Part shown: positions 1 through 9,308 of the stretch, piece after piece | How the letters are laid out: each line of letters starts with the position of its first letter | Numbering within the stretch: the stretch's first letter is position 1 | Notes under the pieces: model-generated | What the model was told of the DNA's origin: nothing | The model's input: only the letters and a program-made list of their open reading frames with translations | Database searches by the model: none | NCBI GenBank assembly: GCA_030180135.1 | Contig: CM058230.1 | Location: 27,426,067 to 27,490,066 of the forward strand | From: Orychophragmus violaceus | Taxonomy: Eukaryota > Streptophyta > Magnoliopsida > Brassicales > Brassicaceae | Direction: 5' to 3' | DNA length: 64,000 nucleotides | Program-made: the position numbers and the translations under genes

Positions 1-2
1 GC

Positions 3-158
3 GGTTGAACGAAACACATGCAACTAGGAGCGAACCGAGAAGGAACGTACATAGTTACCAAAGTAGTTCCCCGTGGAGCATACGAACTTGTCAACATGAA
101 CGACGACAAGATTCCAAGAAGTTGAAATACAACGCATTTGAAGAATTATTATCACTAA
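3..158 (+). pseudogene. C-terminal remnant of a Tat/Retand-like Ty3 pol polyprotein
   Basis: Read in the frame of position 30, the DNA gives LGANREGTYIVTKVV, then PRGAYEL, and later a THLKNYYH ending. This is the pattern seen at the end of integrase in Tat-lineage Ty3 retrotransposons, where plant consensus proteins have G-A-N-W-E-G-P-Y and W-N-A-x-H-L-K-x-Y-Y. A TGA at 123-125 replaces the expected Trp and a TGA at 6-8 precedes the segment, so the copy is dead. The natural-looking end is TAA at 156-158. The rest of pol lies left of the window. Family assignment is from motif memory only. Confidence 0.6.
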
Positions 159-438
159 GACAAGACTTCTGAATGTCTCAAGAAACAACTTGAACTACGG
201 GATGCCTTGATCCCCGAAAAGGGTACGTAGGCAGCCGATATATCGGTTCAGTTGTCCTTCCTTTTCAAAAAAGGAGGGAGTGGGTCCGTATATATCTATA
301 CTTCCGCATCAAAAAATTCGAAATTTTTTGAAAGAATTTTTCGGATTTGAATGCAACCTGGTCAAACACAATTCTCGGAAAAAATGTTCGAAACATCCAG
401 GCAAGCATAACTGCATGAACGATGATGCCCAAAGGTGC

Positions 439-838
439 CAACAGATAAGCTCGGAAACTCCGAGCTTAACAATTTGCTCGGAAATTTCGAGCTGACCAGC
501 TTTCTCGGAAATTTTAAACTAACCAACTAAGAAATTCCGAGCTGGCCAATCTCCTCGGAAATTCTGAGCTAACCAGCTAGGAAATTCCTGGCTGACCAAC
601 TTTCTCGGAAATTCCGAACTAACCAGCCAGGAAATTCAGAGCTGACCAACTTTCTCGGAAATTCTGAACTAGCCAGTTTGGAAATTCCAAGTTGGCCAAC
701 TTTCTCGGAAATTCTGAACTAACCAGCTAGGAAATTCCGAGCTGGCCAACTTTTTCGGAAATTCCGAACTAACCAGCTAGGAAGTTCCGAGCTGACCAAT
801 CTTCACGAAAATTCCGAGCGAGCCGCTCCTCTCAACCA
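439..838. repeat. 50-bp tandem repeat, about 7-8 diverged copies
   Basis: The motif GAGCTGACCAACTTTCTCGG or a close variant starts at 489, 539, 589, 639, 689, 739 and 789, an exact 50-bp spacing. Each 50-bp unit is itself two related halves of about 25 bp, one carrying GAAATTCCGAGCTGACC and one GAAATTCTGAACTAACC. This is therefore a dimeric higher-order minisatellite. It sits inside the presumed LTR. Confidence 0.9.
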
Positions 839-1598
839 AAGACAAAACTTGTCTGACTAATCTCAGAACGGACTCAGACAATTTTCACTACGTTCACCTC
901 GCAAGCCAAGTCGCTCAACGCTATTTCAAAAACTCAAGATAACGGATCATAACCACAGGCACAACGTATCCGCAAAAGTTCAACTCCCCAACCAAACGCT
1001 TGGATTTTTCTAGTAACGAAAATAAACTCATTCTCGCTATTATTTAATTTATTTCTCTGAGATTGAAATTAGGATATAAACTTTGTAACTTAGAATTCGT
1101 TTACTATCACGTCGAATGCATGTTTGTCTGCTTACGGCCGCAGCAGACAAAAAAATACATCCTTTACGGATATTAGCCAACATGTCCTATACGGATTGAG
1201 GCTCTATACATCCAAGAAACGGATAAAAGCGCGCTATATAAATCTTAAATACCGCCAAGGTATGTTTATTATCGGCAAAGGGAACATAAGTCTGGCGAAC
1301 CCCCGCACCAGTACTAGAGTCGATAGTAGACCCCAAAAATTTAGTATGACGCTACTCAGAACACTAGTAAAATGACGTTATAGCCAAGTATATCTTGGTT
1401 CAATATTTTTGAAAGGTATGTACTTCGGATATCGGGTCACTTTCAATAATGCAAGATGTGAGGCAAAAGTCTCACGGAAAAACGGAATTAAAAGTTCAAA
1501 CCCAGTAAAACATAACACGCTGGTCTCGACAACGTCAATATTGAGTACACGACCAGCGATGGGAAGATAAGATGGGAAACCCCCGCACTAGTACTGAA

Positions 1599-1811
1599 GT
1601 CAACTATAAAAATCTGAAACCCAGTAAGATGCTTCCGAGCACACTGGTCTAATCATAACAAGTCTGCAAGAGGAGTACGTATTTCTACTCCTCGGACTCA
1701 ATTTCAAAGCCCAGTAAGACGCTTCCGAGCACACTGGTCTAATCATTACAAGTCCGCAAGAGGAGTACGTCTTGCTACTCCTCAGAATCAAGTCCGCAAG
1801 AGGAGTACGTC
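1599..1811. repeat. 90-bp tandem duplication with a partial third copy
   Basis: CCCAGTAAGA(C/T)GCTTCC starts at 1620 and again at 1710. Both copies continue through CACACTGGTCTAATCAT and AAGTC(C/T)GCAAGAGGAGT. A third partial copy of the last motif begins near 1790, right beside the left arm of the inverted repeat. Part of the presumed Tat-like LTR. Confidence 0.75.
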
Positions 1812-2096
1812 TTCCGAAGATATATCGCGGCTAGTTGCGCATCTGAAGATGGAGATATCGGCAAATGTTTGATCATACAATCTAAGTGTGATATCCGTTC
1901 CGAACATCTCCTTTCTCCTTTTCCGAGCACAATTCATTCTTTCGAAAGTTCCGATCTGAATGCATTCCTTGGAAACTTTCGAGTTGAATTTACATCTCAA
2001 ACTTTCTGAACGGATATCACACTTAGATTGTATGATCAAACATTTGCCGATATCTCCATCTTCAGATGCGCAACTAGCCGCGATATATCTTCGGAA
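1812..2096. repeat. Perfect 89-bp inverted repeat with a 107-bp spacer
   Basis: The left arm (1812-1900) and right arm (2008-2096) are exact reverse complements over 89 bases by base-by-base comparison. The arms start or end with TTCCGAAGATATATCGCGG and its complement. The 107-bp spacer holds a weaker inner inverted repeat around CGAAAGTTCC / GGAAACTTTCG. A transcript of either strand would form a long hairpin. Confidence 0.95.
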
Positions 2097-2497
2097 ACAT
2101 CGACTTATACGTTCTTAGCCGTTAAACCAAGATCGTCGGATAAAGTCAGACGAAATACGAATTTGGAATCAACCTACAAGATTCGTATTTCCAAGACTTT
2201 CGGCCCATTCAACAAAATAGGTTAAGCCGCGGAAAATTAGCCACTAAAATAAGAGATAAACTCGAAGAAGGGAAGAGGAAGATATCTTCGAGCAGAAGAG
2301 GAAAATCCGAGCTGAAAATGTAAATCTTAACGGAAATGGAAGGAGACGATAACAGGAAGATTTCCGAATAGCTTCTTTTTTTCTTTGTACTCTCTTTTCT
2401 GATCGATTATCAATAAAATATCATCCGGGTTCCTACTTTTGTTCCCTAAAAGTTTAGCTCTACAAGTTTTAACAGTGCGAGTTCCAACACTCACATT

Positions 2498-3060
<563 letters not shown>

Positions 3061-3261
3061 GTGTGGATGAGAAGTGATGAACCATTTAATATTTATAGAC
3101 GATTGACGATGGAAAACCGACATATATAGTCGTTATTCATCGGTAATCCGTTAGTTAGTGGTCGATCCAACATATACCTCAACAACTACATTAATATATC
3201 TATTAACGGCTACATTGGACTGATAAGTAACTGGCAGAACGAGGAATCTTTGAAAATCACC

Positions 3262-3393
3262 AACGAAAATCCGACTGAAATATTACCGACGAGTATTTGT
3301 CGGAAATATTACCGACGTGAATCTGTCAGTTTTTCATCAAAAAATTTCCGACAAAAATAAATATGTCGGTAATGGACATGTTTTCTTATAGTG
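3262..3393. mobile_element. CACTA-type DNA transposon terminus (right end)
   Basis: The stretch ends at 3379-3393 with TGTTTTCTTATAGTG, the reverse complement of CACTATAAGAAAACA, a typical plant CACTA (En/Spm) terminal inverted repeat. Just inside it are several direct and inverted copies of TCGGTAAT / ATTACCGA and GTCGG motifs, as expected of CACTA subterminal repeats. The matching left end was not found. The body should lie to the left. Confidence 0.65.
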
Positions 3394-3939
3394 TAATTAT
3401 GGAAAATCACTAATATGCTCCATTACTTGTTTTATAATTACATATCAAAACATGAGTTTTGTTGCAATAACATGACAATAATAAACCAGTTGCAAAGGAA
3501 ATAATAACGCGGCAATAATGCAAAATGCAATTGTTAGGAGAAGTATTTTGGGATTCAACTAGGAAAATAGCCCTGGGATAGGGTAAACCGAACCGTTTTG
3601 TTTGGTTAGTTCGGTTCATCGGTTATTCTGATTTTAAAAATATTTACCAAAATAAACCGAAATCTATTACGGTTCGGTTTGGTTCTCGGTTATTTTTAGT
3701 TTAGAGATTTAACCTAAACGTTAACCAAATTTGAACCTAAAAAAAGAACAAGGTGAAAACATGTGGATAGAAAGGTGAGAAGTGGAATCAGAAGACGATT
3801 TACTCATAAGATTGATAGAGAAGAATACTTGAATCGAAGAAGAAGAAAAGGAATCATATTTGAATCAGAACTAGAAAGAGAAATAAAAATCAGATCGAGA
3901 AAGAGGACGAAGATTCAAATCAGATCTAGAGAGATCGAA
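3394..3939. other. Unassigned; GGTTCGG/CCGAACC-rich patch
   Basis: The first half is AT-rich with nothing recognised. At 3587-3720 there are repeated ACCGAACC / GGTTCGGTT motifs, a composition common in short Brassicaceae transposon derivatives. An AG-rich open segment at 3763-3990 is a composition effect, not a gene. Confidence 0.4.
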
Positions 3940-4180
3940 AGAGATGAAGGTTCTGATCGAAATAGAAGATGGTTCATATCGAAGATATGAAGTTCAGATC
4001 GAGCGAGATGAAGGTTCAAATTGAACGAGATGAAGGTTCTGATCGAACGAGATCAAGGTTCAGATCGAACGAGACGAAGGTTCATATCGAAAGAGATGAA
4101 GGTTCAAATAAAAAGAGATGAAGATGATCAAATCGAAAGAGATGAAGATATAATCAAATCGAAAGAGAAAGATAGAATTA
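3940..4180. repeat. 22-bp AG-rich tandem repeat
   Basis: GAGATGAAGGTTC or a one-base variant starts at 4005, 4027, 4049, 4071 and 4093, giving a 22-bp period. Degenerate copies extend on both sides. Confidence 0.8.
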
Positions 4181-4303
4181 AATAGAAAAATGAAAAAGAG
4201 AAAAAGAATGAGATACAAAGGAGGCTGCTAGGGATTAGGGAAGAAGAAGATATTGGGAGAGAAACTCTATTTAGGGCTTTGATATATATGTATATATTTT
4301 TAA

Positions 4304-4420
4304 CACTATAAGAAATATGACTATTGATAGCAGTTCACGATAGCACGAATTCATAAATTACTATTATAAGTGACAAGTTGGGACGCCAACTCTATCATAG
4401 CATCAAATCAACGTTATGAA
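4304..4420. mobile_element. CACTA-like left terminus next to captured gene fragments
   Basis: CACTATAAGAAATATG at 4304-4319 resembles a CACTA terminal repeat in the left-end orientation. It is followed by short repeats of TGATAGCA / ATAGCA type, which could be subterminal repeats. If real, the element would run right, into the serine racemase and ferritin fragments. No matching right end ending in CTTATAGTG was found before 8.4 kb. Confidence 0.4.
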
Positions 4421-4989
4421 AGATTTTAATTAAGCAGGAAGGTAAAAGTTGACGAAAATCCTACTTTGCCTCCAAATTTTAACAAGATAACACTTTGGCA
4501 CACAAATATTTTGGTTTTCATTAAAAATATTTTTTTTTGGATAAGTCTTTTAGTCACTCCAAACAAATTCATTTATTCACAGACAAATAAAAAAGAAGGT
4601 AAAATGCTTTTCTCTAGATCTCTTCATTCACCATTTCAAACCCCATCGTCAACTCATCTTCACTCCCTTCCTCATCTTCAGTTACAATTCTCCGACCAAC
4701 TCGTGAAGCTCGTATCAAAACCTTTGGCTCCTCCTCATCCTCCAATAACAAATCCTTGCCGTTCACAATCTTCACCTCCGAATTCAATCTCCTCTCTCCC
4801 TGCTATTAGTTTTCATCCACCCATATAATGATGGACGCATTATAAGGTATTTGGCTTTTCTTGATAATAGTGATTCATATATCTATATCTCCAGAGTCTT
4901 TTTCTTGGCTAGAAAAAGCAGAAATTTCAGATCTTATGCATAGTTCGCTCTTCTTTTTTCCATAAATGTGTTATGATTCTGTTTTACAG
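4421..4989. other. Region upstream of the serine racemase fragment
   Basis: A 75-codon open segment with ATG at 4604 and stop at 4828 is rich in Ser, Pro, His and Leu and looks vaguely like an organelle transit peptide, but I do not recognise it. It is followed by intron-like T-rich sequence ending in an acceptor (TTTTACAG) just before the serine racemase exon. It could be a first exon captured from another gene. Confidence 0.25.
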
Positions 4990-5613
4990 TGGTCAGGGTA
5001 CAATTGCATTGGAATTGCTAGAGAAAATTCAAGAGTAGACACTATAATCGTGCCAATAAGTGGTGGTGGTTTGATCTATGGTGTGGCGATTTCTGCCAAA
5101 TCTATTAAGCCTGGCATCCGAATTATGGCCGATGAACCGAAAGGGCTGATGATGCAGCTCAGTCTAAGGTCGCTGGTAGAATCATCACTTTACATGTGAC
5201 CAATACAATAGAGGATGGCCTTCGAGCTTCCCTTGCAGACTTAACATGGTAATCTAATTTTTACTTATGTGGGAATCATATCTATGAAGTGGATATAAAA
5301 CATTAAAAAATGCTACAAGTCTGTATCTTTTCATCTAAAAACATGTTTATGCTCTTTTAGGCTGGTAGTGAGAGATCTGGTTGATGATGTTGTAGTTTTG
5401 GAGGATGGGGAAATAATCGAAGCCATGAGAATGTGCTACGAGATACTGAAAGTCTCTGTGGAAGCAAGTGGTGCCATTGGGCTAGCAGCGGTTTTATCAA
5501 ACAATTTCTGTGACAATCCTTCTTGGAAGGATTGCAAGAACATAGGGATTGTACTCTCATGAGGCAATGTCGACTTGGGTGTTCTATGGGATTCATTTAA
5601 GAGTTTTGAGTAA
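4990..5613 (+). pseudogene. Serine racemase fragment (PLP fold-type II), two C-terminal exons
   Basis: Two exons with consensus splice sites, about 4990-5248 and 5361-5613, encode the C-terminal half of a plant serine racemase, the cytosolic PLP enzyme that interconverts and dehydrates L- and D-serine. Recognisable pieces are GQGTIALELLE, the phosphate-binding glycine loop VPISGGGLIYG, KSIKPGIRI, then RDLVDDVVVLEDGEIIEAM and GAIGLAAVLSN. The N-terminal exons with the PLP-binding lysine are absent. There is a frameshift near 5034, another near 5145 (KG-A-DD broken), and a TGA at 5560-5562 where Gly is expected. The true stop would be TAA at 5611-5613. It is a dead fragment with its intron kept, so it came by DNA-level duplication rather than through mRNA. 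The family is known from Arabidopsis; the identification is by motif recall. Confidence 0.85.
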
Positions 5614-5939
5614 TTGAACATCTTTGTTATTGCATTTTTATCACTGCTTCTTAGATATCAATGAGAATTGTTCGCAAAAAAATAAACAAAAGGATTCACT
5701 TTCTTGCAAGAAGTCCCCCTTAGTACAGAGTTAAAGAGAGGAAAGAAATGTGTTGTAGAGTTTCTTGTTTAATGTTAATACTTCTTGAATTCGTTTCTAT
5801 TAGCGTTAGATTTTTATGGGTTGCACTCAAGGGACTTACCAAGTGAGTTTTTTTGAAAATATGGAAGTTTATCATGTGCCTTACTGCTAAAATTTGTTCA
5901 GGGTGTTGTTAATCAGTTGCTTGGTTTCTTGCTTTGCAG

Positions 5940-6452
5940 GTTTTTCAAGGAATCGGATGTGGAAAAAAGATACCAAGCTGAGAAGTTGATGGAGTATCAG
6001 GTCCTTGACCAATAATTTCATTCGGTTTCAATTGGTGTTTATGTGATCTACATAACCGTGGCAGGAGGGTCAAGTTACAGCCCATGTTGATGCCTTAGTC
6101 TTATTTTGACCACTCTGAGAAAAGTGATGCTCTGTTTGGTAAGCTCATTCCCATATTTGAGATCGTAGAAAAATAATTTGATGTCAAAAGAATCCATAAC
6201 TTCTTAAGATTTGACATTGATATGATGCTTATAAGAAATCTTTGTATAGGTTTTCATTACCATTTAACAAAGCGATGAATGATGTGGAGTGAATGTATAT
6301 AAGGAATATGCATTTTTTATCAAGCTCAAGTTTGGAATGCAAATTTTTATCTTTCTTTTGTCGTTGCAGCCATGGAGCTGGCTCCGTCATTGGAGAAACT
6401 CGTCAATGAAAAGCTCCGAGACGTGCACACAACAAGCGTCGCCGTCTCATTG
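5940..6452 (+). pseudogene. Plant ferritin fragment, three internal exons
   Basis: Three exon-like blocks separated by introns match the C-terminal half of plastid ferritin, the 24-mer iron-storage protein. Block 5940-6000 gives FFKESDVEKRYQAEKLMEYQ, about 6053-6138 gives VKLQPM then FDHSEKSDALF, and 6370-6452 gives AMELAPSLEKLVNEKL. Acceptors TTTGCAG and GTTGCAG and a GTAAG donor at 6139 are preserved, so introns were retained. Lesions include a TAG at 6096-6098 where Gln is normal, and the usual EERGHAE ferroxidase-region sequence has become EKRYQAE. Neither the transit peptide with the N-terminal half nor the final helix was found. It lies 330 bp downstream of the serine racemase fragment on the same strand. 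The two genes are not neighbours in Arabidopsis as far as I recall, so capture by a transposon is likely. Confidence 0.8.
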
Positions 6453-6954
6453 GTAATGTCTCCGACAATTTGCATTCGTGTGCCTTCAACTCATATACTT
6501 AAAGCTGGTGGTGCACAAGCAAAAGTATGAACATGTTAAGTCTTTTCTCATGTGTTTTTATCCTGGTAATTGCTAATTACCATTTTGGCTTTGCAGGATA
6601 TAGCTTGATGGATGTATGTAGAGGAAATTGCAATGTGTAGTTACATTCTCAAACGCAGGATGTTTGAGAAATTGCATGAACAAAGTATTACTACTCTTCC
6701 TTAGATTATGATTCCAGACATTAAAATTTAAGATTTTGTAATGTTATTTGCTTTGGTTTTGATTTTGTAATGTTTTGTGTAATATATTTTTGAGTTACTA
6801 ACTAAAGTTCTAAAAAATCAAATATATTTGTTTTGTTTAGGGTTTGAAATATAATTCCTTTTTTATTTCTCAATTATCACCAAAATATAAATATCATTAT
6901 TATGTCATATGTGCCACAATCTATAAAATATATATTTTAAAAATTATAAGTTTT
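6453..6954. other. AT-rich flank of the ferritin fragment
   Basis: Intron-like and AT-rich sequence. A further acceptor-like TTTGCAG near 6597 may mark another decayed exon, but the following codons are not recognisable. Confidence 0.3.
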
Positions 6955-7665
6955 GAATCATTTTATTTAAAGTTTAGGGCATTGTAGAATAAATTTAGGG
7001 TTTAGGTATTAGAACAAAGTATCCAATCCCTAAACCCTAAACTCCAAATAAATACCAAAACCCTAAATTATAAAACAAAATCACATATCTAAAACTAAGA
7101 TTCTAATACCCTAAACCCTAACCATATACTACAATGTCCTAAATCTACCCTAAACCCTAAACTTGTATTCCAATACCCCAAATCCAACCAAACTAAATCA
7201 TATCATAAATTATAAGAACAAAAGATCACTCAATAAAAAGATAAACCAATTAAATACTAAATTGTAAATTCTAACTCTAATTATTGTTTAAATTTTAAAT
7301 ACTCACACCCAAATATCAAAACTTAAGTCTAAACCCTAAATCCAAAGAACTTATAAAAGAATTATTATTTTTCAAATCTAATATTTTAAAACATTAAGTT
7401 CAAATTCAAATCTAAACCCTAAACCCTTAAATCCCTAAACACTCAAATCCCTAAACCTTAAACCCTAAACTCTAAATAAATATTAAAACCCTAAATTGGA
7501 AATCAAAATCTAATTACTATAACATACCTTAAATTAAAATTCAACATTTATACAAGAATTATTGTTTTCCAAATCTAATATTTTAAACATTAACCTAAAA
7601 ATCAAGTATAAACCCAAATTCATATTCCAAAATTTCAAACTCTAAATTCTAAACTCTAAACCTTG
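6955..7665. repeat. AT-rich tract with decayed telomere-like repeats
   Basis: Many scattered CCCTAAA / CCCTAAAC units, and GGGTTTAG on the other strand near 7000, occur among variants such as AACTCTAAA and AACTTAAA, with dense groups near 7030, 7075, 7110, 7150 and 7400-7470. The unit is the plant telomere heptamer CCCTAAA in degenerate interstitial form. No coding potential. Confidence 0.6.
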
Positions 7666-8383
7666 AACAAAAAATATATCAAAATATAGCATGTCAAGAA
7701 TATAAACTTTAAATATTTATTTATATATCAATGATATTATGTAATTTAATTTTAGTTTAATGTTGGAATTGAAAATATTAACAATCTAACTTCACTTAAT
7801 CATACATATATTTTGTAGCATATTTTGTGAATATGCTAAAATCTAAAAATTTGGCCTTGTAAAATATTAAGTCCCGGGTAAATTTTTCTACAAAATTTTA
7901 GATTCCCGGTTCCTATCTCTTCACCCTCTCTTTTCTTCTCCCTTCCCATCTTCTCCGAAACTAACTATCTTTTCCCTAGATTATTTGTTCATAAATCTTC
8001 TTCTTCCTAGATTACTCGTATCCACCTTTGAAGCAACCGAGATTACTCGTATCACTACGGAAGAAAATTTGGCCATATTGAAACGAGGCTGTAGACGCCA
8101 TCACCGGTACTTGTCCGTCTCCTTCACTGCTACATCGGGTCAAAGAGAAATCATGGTCTTATTCCACAGATACACACAACCCTAACCTATTAACACATCG
8201 AAAAAACCTCCAACCTTTTTCACTCCTCCGCCTCCAAAACCTCCAAATCACCTTCCCCATCAGCCACCGCATGTCCCTCACAAGCAGAATCCGGCTGTGG
8301 TCTTCCCTAGATTTGCCTTCACAAGTATAAATTTCTTGTATTGTTTCGTGTATTTAACTTATATTCCTTCAGTTTTTGTTTCC
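7666..8383. other. Unassigned stretch left of the LINE array
   Basis: AT-rich to about 7890, then a pyrimidine-rich, 5'-leader-like stretch and a 66-codon open segment (7985-8185) that I do not recognise. Homology to the LINE array begins abruptly at 8384. Confidence 0.35.
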
Positions 8384-8994
8384 GACTGTTCTATCGAGGC
8401 GGAATTGTATTTTACCATTGTGACGTCGACTTGCCCAAGAAAATGAGTTTCCCTTGCAGGAAAATCCAACATACCACAATTCACAACCATGTTCCTGAAC
8501 GGGAGGAAAGAGGATTCCGGTCATTTGCGTCCTCCTTTTTTCTCCTCATTGCTTACAATTTTGTTGGAATCTCCCATCATTAACCATGCTCCATCCCAGT
8601 TAAGACTGATTCGAGTTAAGTGCTCCCAAACCATTTCGTGATATTCAAATACCGGATCTTCATACACGAAAGTAATGAGAACTTTGTGTCCTTCTATCAT
8701 CGCTTTGATCTATCATGCGATTATTTTATAATAGAATAGTAACATCGTGATCATCTAAATAGAAAACAAGCAACTCCACCGCTTGTACCTACTGGTTCCA
8801 CGGTGAACAAACTTATCATAACCAAATTCAACCTGAAAGTCTTACATAAAATAAAAATCGTTTTTATTGTTGTTTTTGAAAGGAAAAGAAAACTAGAACG
8901 AAAGTAGCGATGCAACTCCCGGAGGTGTTGCTTTGTCAGAAAGGCTCCAGCTCCCTGACAATTACAAGCGATTGCACTCATATGGGATGATTGA
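8384..8994 (-). pseudogene. LINE ORF2 start, leftmost partial copy (endonuclease N-terminus)
   Basis: On the minus strand an ORF starts at 8981 with MSAIACNCQG and continues through LRELHRYFRSSF to a stop at 8751, matching the start of L1-type ORF2 endonuclease (consensus M-R-x-I-x-W-N-C-R/Q-G). The next part, up to the RPESS region, lies to the left but breaks off at 8384. Reverse transcriptase is absent. It is a truncated duplicate of the copies at 12.4-13.2 and 16.7-17.4 kb. Confidence 0.75.
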
Positions 8995-9068
8995 GAGTTG
9001 CATCGCTACTTTCGTTCTTAGTTTTCTTTTCCTTTCAAAAACAACAATAAAAACGATTTTTATTTTAT
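8846..9068. repeat. Foldback (inverted repeat) at the LINE ORF2 5' junction, copy 1
   Basis: The arm at 8846-8918 (LINE ORF2 coding DNA) is repeated in inverse orientation at 8995-9068 after a 76-bp loop, with a few mismatches. The right arm replaces what should be ORF1 sequence. Confidence 0.85.
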
Positions 9069-9308
9069 ATATTGTTATGAACAATTTTTAGAAACTTTTA
9101 ATAAAAAATAAAATATATATTGAAGGAGGTTTGAACCCCAAAAAGAAAATTAATAATTTTTCCTTTAGTTTTTAGAACTAAAATAGGTGACATAATCTGG
9201 ATATCATTAATCTTTAATACCAAGAGTTTAGTATCACTGTAAGGTAGTGTTAAAATATTATTGGAATATGAGAGGATAAATGCCTTTAGTTATTGTTGAG
9301 GCAACTAG

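Larger units (their letters stand above)
267..2497 (+). mobile_element. Probable polypurine tract plus 3' LTR of the Tat-like Ty3 element
   Basis: A purine run (AAAAAAGGAGGGAG, about 267-280) lies 110 bases after the pol remnant, where a polypurine tract is expected, and is followed by TGGGTCC, a plausible LTR start. Near 2400 there are features of an LTR end: T-rich sequence, an AATAAA-type signal near 2412 and GTTCCAACA near 2489. The span would be a roughly 2.2-kb LTR, which is long but known for Tat elements. It contains the 50-bp satellite, the 90-bp repeat and the 89-bp inverted repeat listed separately. No second LTR is in the window, so both borders are inferred. Confidence 0.4.

Noticed and set aside
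439..838. CRISPR-like regular spacing
   Set aside because: The 50-bp units are contiguous repeats without unique spacers, and the DNA is plant nuclear.
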